From Alkaliphilus hydrothermalis (GTDB lineage Bacteria; Bacillota; Clostridia; Peptostreptococcales; Natronincolaceae), in contig NZ_JAFBEE010000016.1 of assembly GCF_016908555.1 (NCBI RefSeq), forward strand, positions 4,163-68,162: a stretch of DNA of 64,000 nt. Reading direction: 5' to 3'. The translations under genes were made by a program, and so were the position numbers. Below the pieces are notes generated by a model that saw only the letters and a program-made list of their open reading frames with translations, did no database searches and was not told the origin of the DNA. Below are positions 45,869 through 53,886 of the stretch, one piece after another; position 1 is the stretch's first letter, and every line of letters begins with the position of its first letter.

Positions 45869-46362
45869 TGGATATATTGAAGGAAGCTGCCCTCGGGAGT
45901 TTTAATTCTGTTTATTCAATTGCAATAATCATCATCCCTATTATGATTGTAATGCAGCTTATGAAGGATTATCAAGTACTAGATAAAGCAACAGGACCCT
46001 TTAGTTTCTTATCTAAAATTTTTAATACTTCCCAAGAATCAGTGCTACCTTTTTTAGTGGGAATTATTTTCGGCCTCTCCTATGGTGCAGGAGTAATCAT
46101 TCAAAGTGCGAAGGAAGGGAATTTGTCCAAAAGGGATTTATTCCTAATCACTGTATTCCTAATAACCTGCCATGCAGTGTTTGAAGATACTTTGCTTTTT
46201 GTTGCAGTAGGGGCAAACGGTTGGCTTCTATTGGGGGTCAGAACATTGGCAGCTTTTCTTTTAACGTATATCTTGTCTAAGAGAATAAAAATTGAAGATG
46301 TGTCTAAATTAGAAGCAGAGGATGGACAGGAACTCTGCCATAACCACAAACAAATTTTTTAA
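45865..46362 (+). CDS. Nucleoside-recognition (Gate) domain membrane protein, half 2
   Basis: 165 aa, about five helices with SLSYGAGVIIQSAKEGNL-like Gate motif (GLSYGAGVIIQ) and the HAVFEDTLLF segment. ATG overlaps the preceding stop, so the pair is cotranslated. The pair could transport a nucleoside, an organic acid or a metal; context gives no clue. A histidine-containing tail (CHNHKQIF) is present. Ended by a strong terminator. Confidence 0.75.
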   Translation: MMDILKEAALGSFNSVYSIAIIIIPIMIVMQLMKDYQVLDKATGPFSFLSKIFNTSQESVLPFLVGIIFGLSYGAGVIIQSAKEGNLSKRDLFLITVFLITCHAVFEDTLLFVAVGANGWLLLGVRTLAAFLLTYILSKRIKIEDVSKLEAEDGQELCHNHKQIF

Positions 46363-46374
46363 TAATACCATATA

Positions 46375-46436
46375 AACCCCAGCAAACCATCATCCTATGT
46401 AGTTAGCATAGTATTGGGAACTGGGGTTTTGTTTTG
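46375..46436 (+). terminator. Intrinsic terminator after the Gate-domain pair
   Basis: AACCCCAG pairs with CTGGGGTT, inner CTATG/CATAG stem, then TTTGTTTTG. Confidence 0.8.
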
Positions 46437-46487
46437 ATTATTTTGCCTTGGAAGACGAATCAATTGTGAATTGGTGATATAGATGAT

Positions 46488-47627
46488 TTAATAGTGGACG
46501 CGAACAAGATGAAATTTAATTCCTTTATTGTTCCACCCCAAATCCCACGGAACCCGATAACGGTCTGAATTATGGGAGTTTACTAAGGCATACCCCTTTG
46601 AGTCCTGCCCTGAAACAACTGAAATATGGGTAACCTTACCCTTCTTTTCATAGGCAACATAATCCCCCGGTAACAGTTTAAAGGAGGCCTTCAGAATTTG
46701 ATCATAAGAGCCATAGGCAATACGGGAAGCCCTACCACTGTTGAGCATATAATCATTAAAGGCATTTGCATTTAGCCAAGCTTTGCTACCTTCACCTTTT
46801 TCATAGTTCCAGGTTCTATTTTTTCTAAATCCACCACCCTCAAAGAGCATTTGAGAAGCAAAGTTGGCACAATTTCCCCCTTGAGCGTTGAAATTTCCGT
46901 ACTTAGGATTATACTTAAAACCAAACTCCGGTAAGCTTGCGGCTCCACAATATTGATCTATGTACTCCAATGCCTTTACTCTTCTTTCATTCAAATCCGA
47001 TAGATCCTTTGGTTGCCCTGATGTAATAATTTTTTTCATCACTTCTGTTGTCATCTCATCTAGGTGAAGGGAGTCAGCAAAGGGATCGGCATACCATTCC
47101 TTCGTGATCACCCAGCTATCTCCATTGGGAATCAAATCTAAAGTATGATAAGTGCCGATTCTAAAGATATCCGTAACCTCAGGCGTATCATTGTAACTAT
47201 ATTGATATTCCGTGGAAACCAATAGACCAACTGTAAATCCTTCACCCTTTGGCTTTGAATATCTAACAATGACATCTGAATCAATATCCTTAAATGTAAC
47301 AGCTTGTTTCTCCGACCATTTATGCAGGTACTTCATTTTTTTAAGCTCATGTTCATATGCCCAAACACCATTTCGCAACTTTTGGTTATATAGGCTACTT
47401 AAAGCCGCTGTATTTTTCTCTAATAAGGTCTGATTCCTAAGGTGTAAAAGCTGATGAATCTCCTCTGTCAGCATGAGGTTAATCTCTTCACTGGAGAAAA
47501 CAGCTGCCATCTCATGGGATGAAAACCAGTTAAAATACCATGAAAAACTTAAAAATATTGCCAGTAATATTGCAATAAGCGTTACTAAAATCCTGACTAA
47601 TTTTTTTATACTCATTAAAATAATCAT
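46488..47627 (-). CDS. Exported amidase-domain protein (Amidase_6)
   Basis: 379 aa with an N-terminal signal anchor (LVRILVTLIAILLAIFLSFS). The middle (residues 60-200) resembles the linker of this group; the C-terminal part has the catalytic Cys in GGNCANFASQMLFEGG and His in KVTHISVVSGQ, with VNSHNSDRY near the end, which fits the CHAP-like putative amidase domain of clostridial and Bacillus cell-surface proteins. ATG at 47627 follows GGAGGG with 7-base spacing; an ATG 27 bases earlier has none. Probably acts on the cell wall outside the membrane. Confidence 0.8.
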   Translation of the reverse strand: MIILMSIKKLVRILVTLIAILLAIFLSFSWYFNWFSSHEMAAVFSSEEINLMLTEEIHQLLHLRNQTLLEKNTAALSSLYNQKLRNGVWAYEHELKKMKYLHKWSEKQAVTFKDIDSDVIVRYSKPKGEGFTVGLLVSTEYQYSYNDTPEVTDIFRIGTYHTLDLIPNGDSWVITKEWYADPFADSLHLDEMTTEVMKKIITSGQPKDLSDLNERRVKALEYIDQYCGAASLPEFGFKYNPKYGNFNAQGGNCANFASQMLFEGGGFRKNRTWNYEKGEGSKAWLNANAFNDYMLNSGRASRIAYGSYDQILKASFKLLPGDYVAYEKKGKVTHISVVSGQDSKGYALVNSHNSDRYRVPWDLGWNNKGIKFHLVRVHY

Positions 47628-47837
47628 TAATTTTCCCTCCAAAATATCCTTCATTGGAGTATATGAAGGATGTTTTATGACTAGACCTAATACAGGTAAC
47701 TCAATGGAAAAAACAACTATTTATTGAAGGGGAGGAAAACTAAAAAGGAATGACAAATTAAAGTAGTACTAGAAGTCTTTTTGGGTATAATCAAAATAGC
47801 TTAGCAAGTAGAAGTTAGAAGTAAAGGAGATAAAGAA

Positions 47838-48014
47838 ATGGAAAAAAATATGAATCATCATCAATGCACTGTATGTAGCTATGTCTACAAACCTGAAAGA
47901 GGGGATTGGACCCACGAAATTAAGGCAGGCACAAGTTTTGAGGACCTACCAGAGGATTGGAGATGCCCCACCTGCAATCAGCCCAAAATGGCTTTTGTGG
48001 AGAAAAATAGTTGA
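47838..48014 (+). CDS. Rubredoxin
   Basis: 58-aa iron protein found by reading the sequence directly. The two knuckles are CTVC (residues 10-13) and CPTC (43-46), and the GTSFEDLPEDWRC block is diagnostic. A small, low-potential electron carrier, often used with rubrerythrin, flavodiiron proteins or desulfoferrodoxin in anaerobes. AAAGGAG precedes the ATG by 7 bases. The middle segment is a little shorter than in most rubredoxins. No partner enzyme is adjacent. Confidence 0.93.
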   Translation: MEKNMNHHQCTVCSYVYKPERGDWTHEIKAGTSFEDLPEDWRCPTCNQPKMAFVEKNS

Positions 48015-48119
48015 TACATAATGAATATCAAACAAAATCCTATTCCTGTTTTTAAAAACAAGAACCTCAAAACACTTGACTGCATAAATATGTTAAAAAG
48101 GCCAAAAGGGGGAAGAAGT

Positions 48120-48518
48120 ATGTACAATTACCCAGGGATGAGTTTCTTAATGGTAATCATTATTCATATCGTTACCAGTTATCCTATATATTTATTGTCT
48201 AAAAAAGCGGGATATAAAGATGCAATCTTCGCTTTTATACCTATTTTTAATATCATTTTACTACTTAATGTTGCTGGAATGAGCGGATGGTGGACATTAG
48301 TATTAATTTTTATTCCATTAATCAATGTATTATTGGGGTTATATGTCACATTTCGATTCTTCGCAGGTTTTGAATCGGGGGTTGGCGTATTTGCCATCAT
48401 TATCTTTACAGCAATACTGGGAACCGTCATTCCTTTTGTGTCTATTATTGGAACCTTAGCAGTATGGTGGTTGGCATTATCAGAAAATGATTATATAGGA
48501 GAGTTATATGAAAACTGA
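48120..48518 (+). CDS. Small membrane protein (DUF5684-like)
   Basis: 132 aa with four predicted helices. The block KKAGYKDAIFAFIPIFNIILL, then GMSGWWTLVLIFIPLINV, resembles a widespread family of signal-peptidase-I-associated or uncharacterised small membrane proteins. ATG at 48120 has GGGGGA; an in-frame ATG at 48090 is poorer. Function unknown. Confidence 0.65.
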   Translation: MYNYPGMSFLMVIIIHIVTSYPIYLLSKKAGYKDAIFAFIPIFNIILLLNVAGMSGWWTLVLIFIPLINVLLGLYVTFRFFAGFESGVGVFAIIIFTAILGTVIPFVSIIGTLAVWWLALSENDYIGELYEN

Positions 48519-48555
48519 TGGAATTTATATATAATAAATATGGTGGAATAATATT

Positions 48556-48590
48556 CAGTCAAGGGACTTCTCTTGACTGTTTTTTTTATG
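48556..48590 (+). terminator. Intrinsic terminator
   Basis: CAGTCAAG pairs with CTTGACTG (loop GGACTTCT) and is followed by eight T. Confidence 0.85.
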
Positions 48591-48655
48591 TTACAATTAT
48601 GTTATTAGGATAATTGTTTCAACCTAACATAACAAGCAGGGAGTGATCAGATCAC

Positions 48656-50146
48656 ATGAATGAAGCTCTAAGCACCATCAAAGACAAAACCTTAACCTAC
48701 CAGCAGAAATTGATCGGCTTAGCACGGGTAGCAGAAAACACTATAAATGTGCTAAAAATAGATGATGAGGTACAAGTCTATCGAGAAGAGGGGATCATCT
48801 GCGACCTATTTGAAGGAAATGCCCCCTATCGACCAAGATATATTGTTCCTAATTATGAAAAATTCATGGAGGAAGGTAGCCAATTTTTAAAGCTACAACC
48901 ACCAACAAACATTTGGGAAGCTGTGAACAGTCTCTTAATCTTATATAAACATGTACCATCCATTACCTCCTTTCCTGTCTATATCGGAAACATTGATACC
49001 CTACTGGAACCTTTTATTAAAGATGAAAACGAAGCAAGACAGGCAATTAAATTATTTTTAACCCATATAGATCGAACCTTGACGGATTCCTTCTGTCATG
49101 GAAATATAGGCCCCCACGATACAAAGGCAGGAAGAATTATTTTAGAGGTGGAAAAAGAGCTAGAAAACGCAATCCCGAATATCACCCTAAAGTACAGTGA
49201 CGAAACATCAGATGATTTAGCCATTAAGGCAATTGAAACAGCCCTTGTTACAGCAAAACCAAGCTTTGCTAATCATCAAATCTTTACAAATGATTTAGGT
49301 AACTACGGAATTGTTAGTTGCTATAATGGTTTGAAAATCGGTGGAGGAAGCCATACTTTAGTAAGATTAAACTTATCAGCTTTAGCCCAAAAAGCCCAAG
49401 ACGAAAAGCATTTTATGGAGACTATCCTTCCAGATGCCATTAAGCGAATGACTCGATATATGGATCAAAGGGTAAAGTTCTTAGTAGAAGAGAGTGAATT
49501 CTTCCAAACTAGCTTTTTAGTAAAAGAGGGACTAATTGATATCGACAACTTTACAGCCATGTTTGGAATGTTTGGACTAGCAGAGGGAGTCAACCACCTA
49601 TTACAGGCAAAAGACTTAAAAGATAGATTCGGTCACGGAGAAAAGGCAAATCAACTGGGCTATCGGATCATAGAAAAAATGTATGAGTTGGTAAGTCAAC
49701 ATCCAGCCCCCTATTGCAACGGTGCAGATGGAAAATATCTATTACATGCTCAGGTGGGAACTGACTTTGACCACGGTATTAGTCCTGGTTGTCGTATTCC
49801 AATAGGGGATGAACCGTCAATTCCTCAACATCTAATGCAATCAGCTAAGTTCCACGAATTTTTCCCATCGGGAATTGGTGATATTTTTAAGTTTGACGAG
49901 ACAGCGAAGGGAAATCCAAAATACATTTTAGATATTATCAAAGGGGCCTTCAATATAGGCATGAGATACTTCTCCCTCTATTGTACCGATTGCGATGTTG
50001 TTCGGATTACTGGCTATCTTGTAAAACGATCTGATATGGAAAAACTAGAAGCTGGAGGACAGGTGCTAAATGATGCTGTGGTATTGGGATTAGGTGCGGT
50101 GAAAAATCAAAAAGTGTTAGATAGAAAGTTAAGAAAAGATGAATAG
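48656..50146 (+). CDS. yjjI: YjjI family glycyl radical enzyme
   Basis: 496 aa. The glycyl radical site is near the C-terminus in VVRITGYLVK (Gly about 461); a candidate thiyl cysteine is in GIVSCYNGLKIGGG. Sequence such as FCHGNIGPHDTKAGR and NGADGKYLLHAQ is typical of the YjjI branch, which is separate from pyruvate formate-lyase and whose substrate is not established. The next gene overlaps by 8 bases and encodes the activating enzyme. Oxygen-sensitive, so consistent with an anaerobe. The start has only a weak GGGAG upstream. Confidence 0.9.
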   Translation: MNEALSTIKDKTLTYQQKLIGLARVAENTINVLKIDDEVQVYREEGIICDLFEGNAPYRPRYIVPNYEKFMEEGSQFLKLQPPTNIWEAVNSLLILYKHVPSITSFPVYIGNIDTLLEPFIKDENEARQAIKLFLTHIDRTLTDSFCHGNIGPHDTKAGRIILEVEKELENAIPNITLKYSDETSDDLAIKAIETALVTAKPSFANHQIFTNDLGNYGIVSCYNGLKIGGGSHTLVRLNLSALAQKAQDEKHFMETILPDAIKRMTRYMDQRVKFLVEESEFFQTSFLVKEGLIDIDNFTAMFGMFGLAEGVNHLLQAKDLKDRFGHGEKANQLGYRIIEKMYELVSQHPAPYCNGADGKYLLHAQVGTDFDHGISPGCRIPIGDEPSIPQHLMQSAKFHEFFPSGIGDIFKFDETAKGNPKYILDIIKGAFNIGMRYFSLYCTDCDVVRITGYLVKRSDMEKLEAGGQVLNDAVVLGLGAVKNQKVLDRKLRKDE

Positions 50147-50975
50147 AGGGGCAGTCAATCGAATCATTCCCTTCAGCTCTGTAGATGGACCAGGAAACCG
50201 CACCGCAATATTCCTACAGGGTTGTAATTTAAACTGTCTCTATTGTCATAATCCAGAAACCATCAACCAATGTTCCGATTGTGGCAGATGTGTTGAAACC
50301 TGTCCTGCAGAAGCGTTAAAACATCAAGCTGGAAAAGTCCAATGGAATGAAGAAAGCTGCACCCATTGTCATGAATGTCTAAAGACATGCAATCTTAATA
50401 GCACCCCTAGGGTGAAGTTCATGACAGTGGAGGAAATCCTTGAAGAATTGAAAAAATTACAGGCTTTTATTTCTGGAATTACAGTATCGGGGGGAGAATG
50501 TACCCTACAGATCCCTTTCTTAGTGGAGCTTTTCAGAGAGATTAAAAAGTTGGGGCTTTCCATCTACGTAGATACCAATGCCTCAGTTCCCCTATGGAAG
50601 GAAAAGGAGTTCTTATCCTTAGTGGATCAATTCATGGTGGATTTAAAGTCCATCGATTCGGAAGAACATAAAATGCTCACAGGAGTAGACTGTGATGTAG
50701 TACTAGAAAATATTAAACATCTCGCCATTCGCGATCAGTTATATGAAATTCGAACAGTAATTGTACCAGAAGTATTGGACAATCAAAGAAATGTAGAGCA
50801 AACCAGTAAATTAATAGCTACCTTAAATCCTGATATTAGATATAAGTTAATCAAGTACAGATCTCTAGGGGTCAGAGGGGATTTAATTAATACCTCTTCT
50901 CCTACTGATGAGGAAATGAAAAGGTTAGGGGAGGTTGCCTATAGTAATGGGTGTCATCAAGTCATCCTAATCTAG
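50139..50975 (+). CDS. yjjW: YjjW family glycyl radical enzyme activase
   Basis: Radical SAM enzyme of 278 aa. The SAM cluster motif CNLNCLYCHNP (Cx3Cx2C, about residues 30-38) is followed by a ferredoxin-like insert with eight cysteines in two groups (CSDCGRCVETCP and CTHCHECLKTC) for extra [4Fe-4S] clusters. SGGEC follows later. It installs the glycyl radical on the YjjI-like protein, whose gene it overlaps by 8 bases. The stop codon lies at the first bases of a dispersed repeat. Confidence 0.92.
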   Translation: MNRGAVNRIIPFSSVDGPGNRTAIFLQGCNLNCLYCHNPETINQCSDCGRCVETCPAEALKHQAGKVQWNEESCTHCHECLKTCNLNSTPRVKFMTVEEILEELKKLQAFISGITVSGGECTLQIPFLVELFREIKKLGLSIYVDTNASVPLWKEKEFLSLVDQFMVDLKSIDSEEHKMLTGVDCDVVLENIKHLAIRDQLYEIRTVIVPEVLDNQRNVEQTSKLIATLNPDIRYKLIKYRSLGVRGDLINTSSPTDEEMKRLGEVAYSNGCHQVILI

Positions 50976-51097
50976 CCTGTTGAAAATACCTTATCTTCTT
51001 CGTCACTTCATAAAAACAGCACCCTTACGTATTTATTTCATACGTGGCGATCCCTGTTTTTACTTGTTCCTTGAATCTAAGTCATTTTGAACAGGCT
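50974..51097 (+). repeat. Dispersed nested-palindrome repeat, copy 2
   Basis: Outer arms AGCCTGTT-G-AAAAT (50974-50987) and ATTTTGAACAGGCT (51084-51097); middle stem AAAAACAG/CTGTTTTT; inner ACGTAT/ATACGT. Begins at the yjjW stop. The middle stem differs from copy 1 in sequence but pairs equally well. Confidence 0.75.
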
Positions 51098-51229
51098 ACA
51101 TTCTGGCGTGATGAAATACTATATCTTCTCTGTCACTGGTAAAAAACTAATTAAAAAGATTGTGGGAGGTGGATTTACTTTCTATTTTGTCATATAATAA
51201 GTTGGTAAGATTAACAAAGGAGGGGTACT

Positions 51230-51772
51230 ATGATTAAGAGAATTGTAGTGAAACTTGACACAGTAGAAGGTATGCTTTATTTTTGGCAAGCGACAAAGGA
51301 TCGAGAAAAGGTGGGAGAAGCCTATCTAAACAATATGGCTGATTTCCCAGAAATGAAATACATATATGGTGAAGGTTTTAATAAAGAATCAGTCAGGGTA
51401 GTGCTTAGTGCCATTTCCAATCGAGAATTATTGAATGGTGGAAGTAAAAAGGAAAGAAAGTACTGGAATAACAATATGTGGATGATGGAGGACTTAGGAT
51501 ATACTGATATGATGGTGACTCCATTAAAGGTTCTTAACTTAGAATCTGTAAAAGAAAAGTTAAATAGCACTAACCTACCAGAAAAACATGACGAACTAGA
51601 AGTCTATTTTGTTCCAGGTCACTTAGACGAGTATGCTATAGTAGACAATAAGCTAATCATCAATTTCTTTAGGGTAAAGCCTGATTTACATGATGAGAAC
51701 AAAATTACTATTGGTGAAACACCATTAGTCGATTATGTCCAAGAGAAGTTAACTGAGTTGTTAAACCAGTAG
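51230..51772 (+). CDS. Hypothetical protein (180 aa)
   Basis: Not recognised. A soluble acidic protein with mixed alpha/beta content and no cysteine; residues 70-95 are rich in Trp and Met (KYWNNNMWMMEDLGY). The start is supported by AAAGGAGGGG. It is flanked by repeat DNA on one side and the DegV gene on the other, with no shared operon sign. Confidence 0.6.
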   Translation: MIKRIVVKLDTVEGMLYFWQATKDREKVGEAYLNNMADFPEMKYIYGEGFNKESVRVVLSAISNRELLNGGSKKERKYWNNNMWMMEDLGYTDMMVTPLKVLNLESVKEKLNSTNLPEKHDELEVYFVPGHLDEYAIVDNKLIINFFRVKPDLHDENKITIGETPLVDYVQEKLTELLNQ

Positions 51773-51896
51773 ATAGGAATTAAAATAGTAATTCGTTAAT
51801 CCATAGATCTGAGTAGTGAAAATAAATCAGGGTCCTTCTCATGAAGGACTCCTTTTACAAAGGACAATAAAAGGACTTTTAGGAGGTAGCTATGCT

Positions 51897-52754
51897 ATGG
51901 GTGTAAAAATACTAACCGACAGCACAGGTTATTTAGACGAGTCAGTAAGGGAAGAGTTAGGAATTAAGATGGTGTCACTAAGCGTTAAGTTTGAGGATGA
52001 ATCTTTTAAAGAAACCGAAATTGACAACGATACTTTTTATAAAAAGATGGCTGAGAAGGGCGTTCCCAAATCCTCTCAACCAGCCATTGGAGAGATCATC
52101 CATGAGATGGAGGCTACAGCAAAGGTGGGAGATTCTCTAGTAGGAGTATTCCTATCCTCTGGATTAAGCGGGACCTTTTCTACGGTACATATGTCAAAAA
52201 ACATGGTTTTAGAAAAATATCCAGATGCAGAAATAAAAATCATAGACTCTAAATCCACTTGTATGCAGTTGGGATTTGCTGCAATAGTAGCCGCGAGAAA
52301 GGCACAAGTAGGTGGAACCTTTGAAGAAGTAATCAAAGTGGTAAAGGACAATATGAATCGAAGTCGATTTTTATTTATTCCCCACAATCTAGAGTATCTA
52401 GAAAAGGGGGGAAGGATTGGTAGAGCCAATGCCCTTTTGGGTAATTTCTTAAAAATCATCCCTGTGCTTACGGTGGAAGAGGGGGTTACCACTGTACTAA
52501 AGAAGGTCAGAACAAAGAAAAAAGCTATAGCCACCATGGTGGAGGAAATGCTGACAGACATGAAAAACTTCGGGCTAGGGGAAATCGTTGTTCATCATAT
52601 CAACTGCCTTCAGGAGGCTAAGGAGGTAGCAGCAAATATTAAAGAAAGTCTATCTACTGAGATTCCCATTGTTGATATCGGACCAGTGATCGGGATGCAT
52701 GTTGGACCTGGCGCTATTGGTATTGCCTATTATACAGAAAAGGACAGGATTTAA
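51897..52754 (+). CDS. DegV family fatty-acid-binding protein
   Basis: 285 aa. N-terminal ILTDSTGYLD and the SGLSGTFSTVH, SRFLFIPHNLEYLEKGGRIG and GPVIGMHVGPGAIGI blocks define DegV/FakB proteins, which bind fatty acids and present them to a fatty-acid kinase (FakA). No fakA lies in the window. The ATG at 51897 follows AGGAGG with 10 bases spacing; the longer frame upstream has no site. Confidence 0.9.
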   Translation: MGVKILTDSTGYLDESVREELGIKMVSLSVKFEDESFKETEIDNDTFYKKMAEKGVPKSSQPAIGEIIHEMEATAKVGDSLVGVFLSSGLSGTFSTVHMSKNMVLEKYPDAEIKIIDSKSTCMQLGFAAIVAARKAQVGGTFEEVIKVVKDNMNRSRFLFIPHNLEYLEKGGRIGRANALLGNFLKIIPVLTVEEGVTTVLKKVRTKKKAIATMVEEMLTDMKNFGLGEIVVHHINCLQEAKEVAANIKESLSTEIPIVDIGPVIGMHVGPGAIGIAYYTEKDRI

Positions 52755-52794
52755 AAACTATTTTTAAATAAAAGAAATGTATGATTTAATCTAA

Positions 52795-52834
52795 GGGCAT
52801 TTCATCAGACAATGATGATACTGCTCTTTTTTAT
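52795..52834 (+). terminator. Intrinsic terminator after the degV-like gene
   Basis: AGGGCA pairs with TGCTCT around an inner TCATCA-GACAA-TGATGA hairpin, followed by TTTTTT. Confidence 0.75.
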
Positions 52835-52918
52835 TTTTTGACGATAGATGTCTTTAACTAATTAACAGACTTTTTATTATTGCATATTATAGGAGTATAG
52901 GGAAAAGGAGGGGACGTA

Positions 52919-53266
52919 ATGGAATTAATTCTGGAGTTCTTAAATAATTATTGGGTTGAGATTATTGCAACTTTGGTATTCATAGGGCTTGTAATATTAA
53001 CTTACAAAAAAAGTAATGATGAAGTAGTAAGAAATATTATCTTAGCCCTTGTAGTAGAGGCAGAAAAACTATTAGGAAGCGGTACTGGACCATTAAAATA
53101 TGAAATGGTTGTGGATCGGCTATATGAATTGCTTCCAATGCCTCTAAGAGTAATCTTTACAAAAAAGCAAATAGATCGGATGATAGAGGAAGCTGTCCAA
53201 TTTTTAAAGGAGCAATTGGCAGAGGGAAAGGCTTTAGATGAGGTTCGCACAAGTATAAGTAAGTAG
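52919..53266 (+). CDS. LL-H-type holin-like small membrane protein
   Basis: 115 aa with one N-terminal helix (about residues 10-27) and a charged helical tail: EVVRNIILALVVEAEKLLGSGTG, ELLPMPLRVIFT, QIDRMIEEAVQFLKEQL. This matches the phage holin LL-H superfamily, which is often found as stand-alone chromosomal genes in clostridia. No endolysin or other phage genes surround it. Good GGAGG site upstream. Confidence 0.75.
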   Translation: MELILEFLNNYWVEIIATLVFIGLVILTYKKSNDEVVRNIILALVVEAEKLLGSGTGPLKYEMVVDRLYELLPMPLRVIFTKKQIDRMIEEAVQFLKEQLAEGKALDEVRTSISK

Positions 53267-53317
53267 TAAGTAGCAAGTAGCGTATTGAAGTAAGAAATAG
53301 CATGCTTGTATTACAAG

Positions 53318-53340
53318 GCCAGTCAAACAGACTGGCTTTA
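53318..53340 (+). terminator. Short hairpin after the holin-like gene
   Basis: GCCAGTC-AAACA-GACTGGC with only a short TTTA tail; weak terminator or processing site. Confidence 0.45.
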
Positions 53341-53459
53341 GTCTGTGGGTGGCTTTGAAGAAATTTATGTTTGTATATATTAAACTATATAACATACCAG
53401 AATTTTAGTATAATAGAGTTAAGATTCAAAACGAAATATCTACAGGGAGGTAGGAGGAC

Positions 53460-53702
53460 ATGGGAGCAACAACTGAAAAGGGCAAACTAGTCAGTGGAAT
53501 ATCAATGCTATTGTATATTCTAGTACTTACATTGAAGAATTTACCTATTGAAAGAGGATTAGTGGCCCCTATAGTCGCTGGAATAAGTATGGTACTGGGA
53601 GCAATCTTTTTTAAGAAAGAACTTTGTATGTTATGGGGCGTATCCACTTGGGTGTATGGTGTTGCATTTTTAGTACTGGCATTGTTAAAGATTTTGAGTT
53701 AA
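53460..53702 (+). CDS. Small membrane protein (80 aa)
   Basis: Three hydrophobic segments fill most of the chain (GISMLLYILVLTLKN, LVAPIVAGISMVLGAIFF, VYGVAFLVLALLKIL). AGGGAGGTAGGAGG precedes the ATG, an unusually strong site. No known family; followed by a strong terminator, so it is transcribed alone. Confidence 0.55.
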   Translation: MGATTEKGKLVSGISMLLYILVLTLKNLPIERGLVAPIVAGISMVLGAIFFKKELCMLWGVSTWVYGVAFLVLALLKILS

Positions 53703-53736
53703 AAAGAATTTAATTAAACGAAAAATAAGTTTACAT

Positions 53737-53774
53737 AAAAAACAAGTCTTTTTAGGTTAAAGACTTGTTTTTTA
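53737..53774 (+). terminator. Intrinsic terminator
   Basis: AAAAAACAAGTCTT pairs with AAGACTTGTTTTTT with a short loop. Confidence 0.8.
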
Positions 53775-53809
53775 TTATTGGTAAAAATTAATACTAGCAA
53801 AAAAAAGTG

Positions 53810-53825
53810 CTTATGTTAACATAAG
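53810..53825 (+). promoter_or_regulatory. Perfect 16-bp palindrome upstream of the SLH gene
   Basis: CTTATGTTAACATAAG reads the same on both strands and lies 62 bases before the SLH protein gene; a candidate operator for a dimeric repressor or activator. Confidence 0.5.
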
Positions 53826-53886
53826 TATAGTAGATACACTTCGCTCCGTGGGAGATGAAGGCGCTATTAAATTATGGAGGTGCAGA

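Noticed and set aside
52919..53266. The holin-like protein as sign of a prophage
   Set aside because: No lysin, tail, capsid or integrase gene nearby; LL-H-type holin-like genes are frequent as single chromosomal genes in clostridia.
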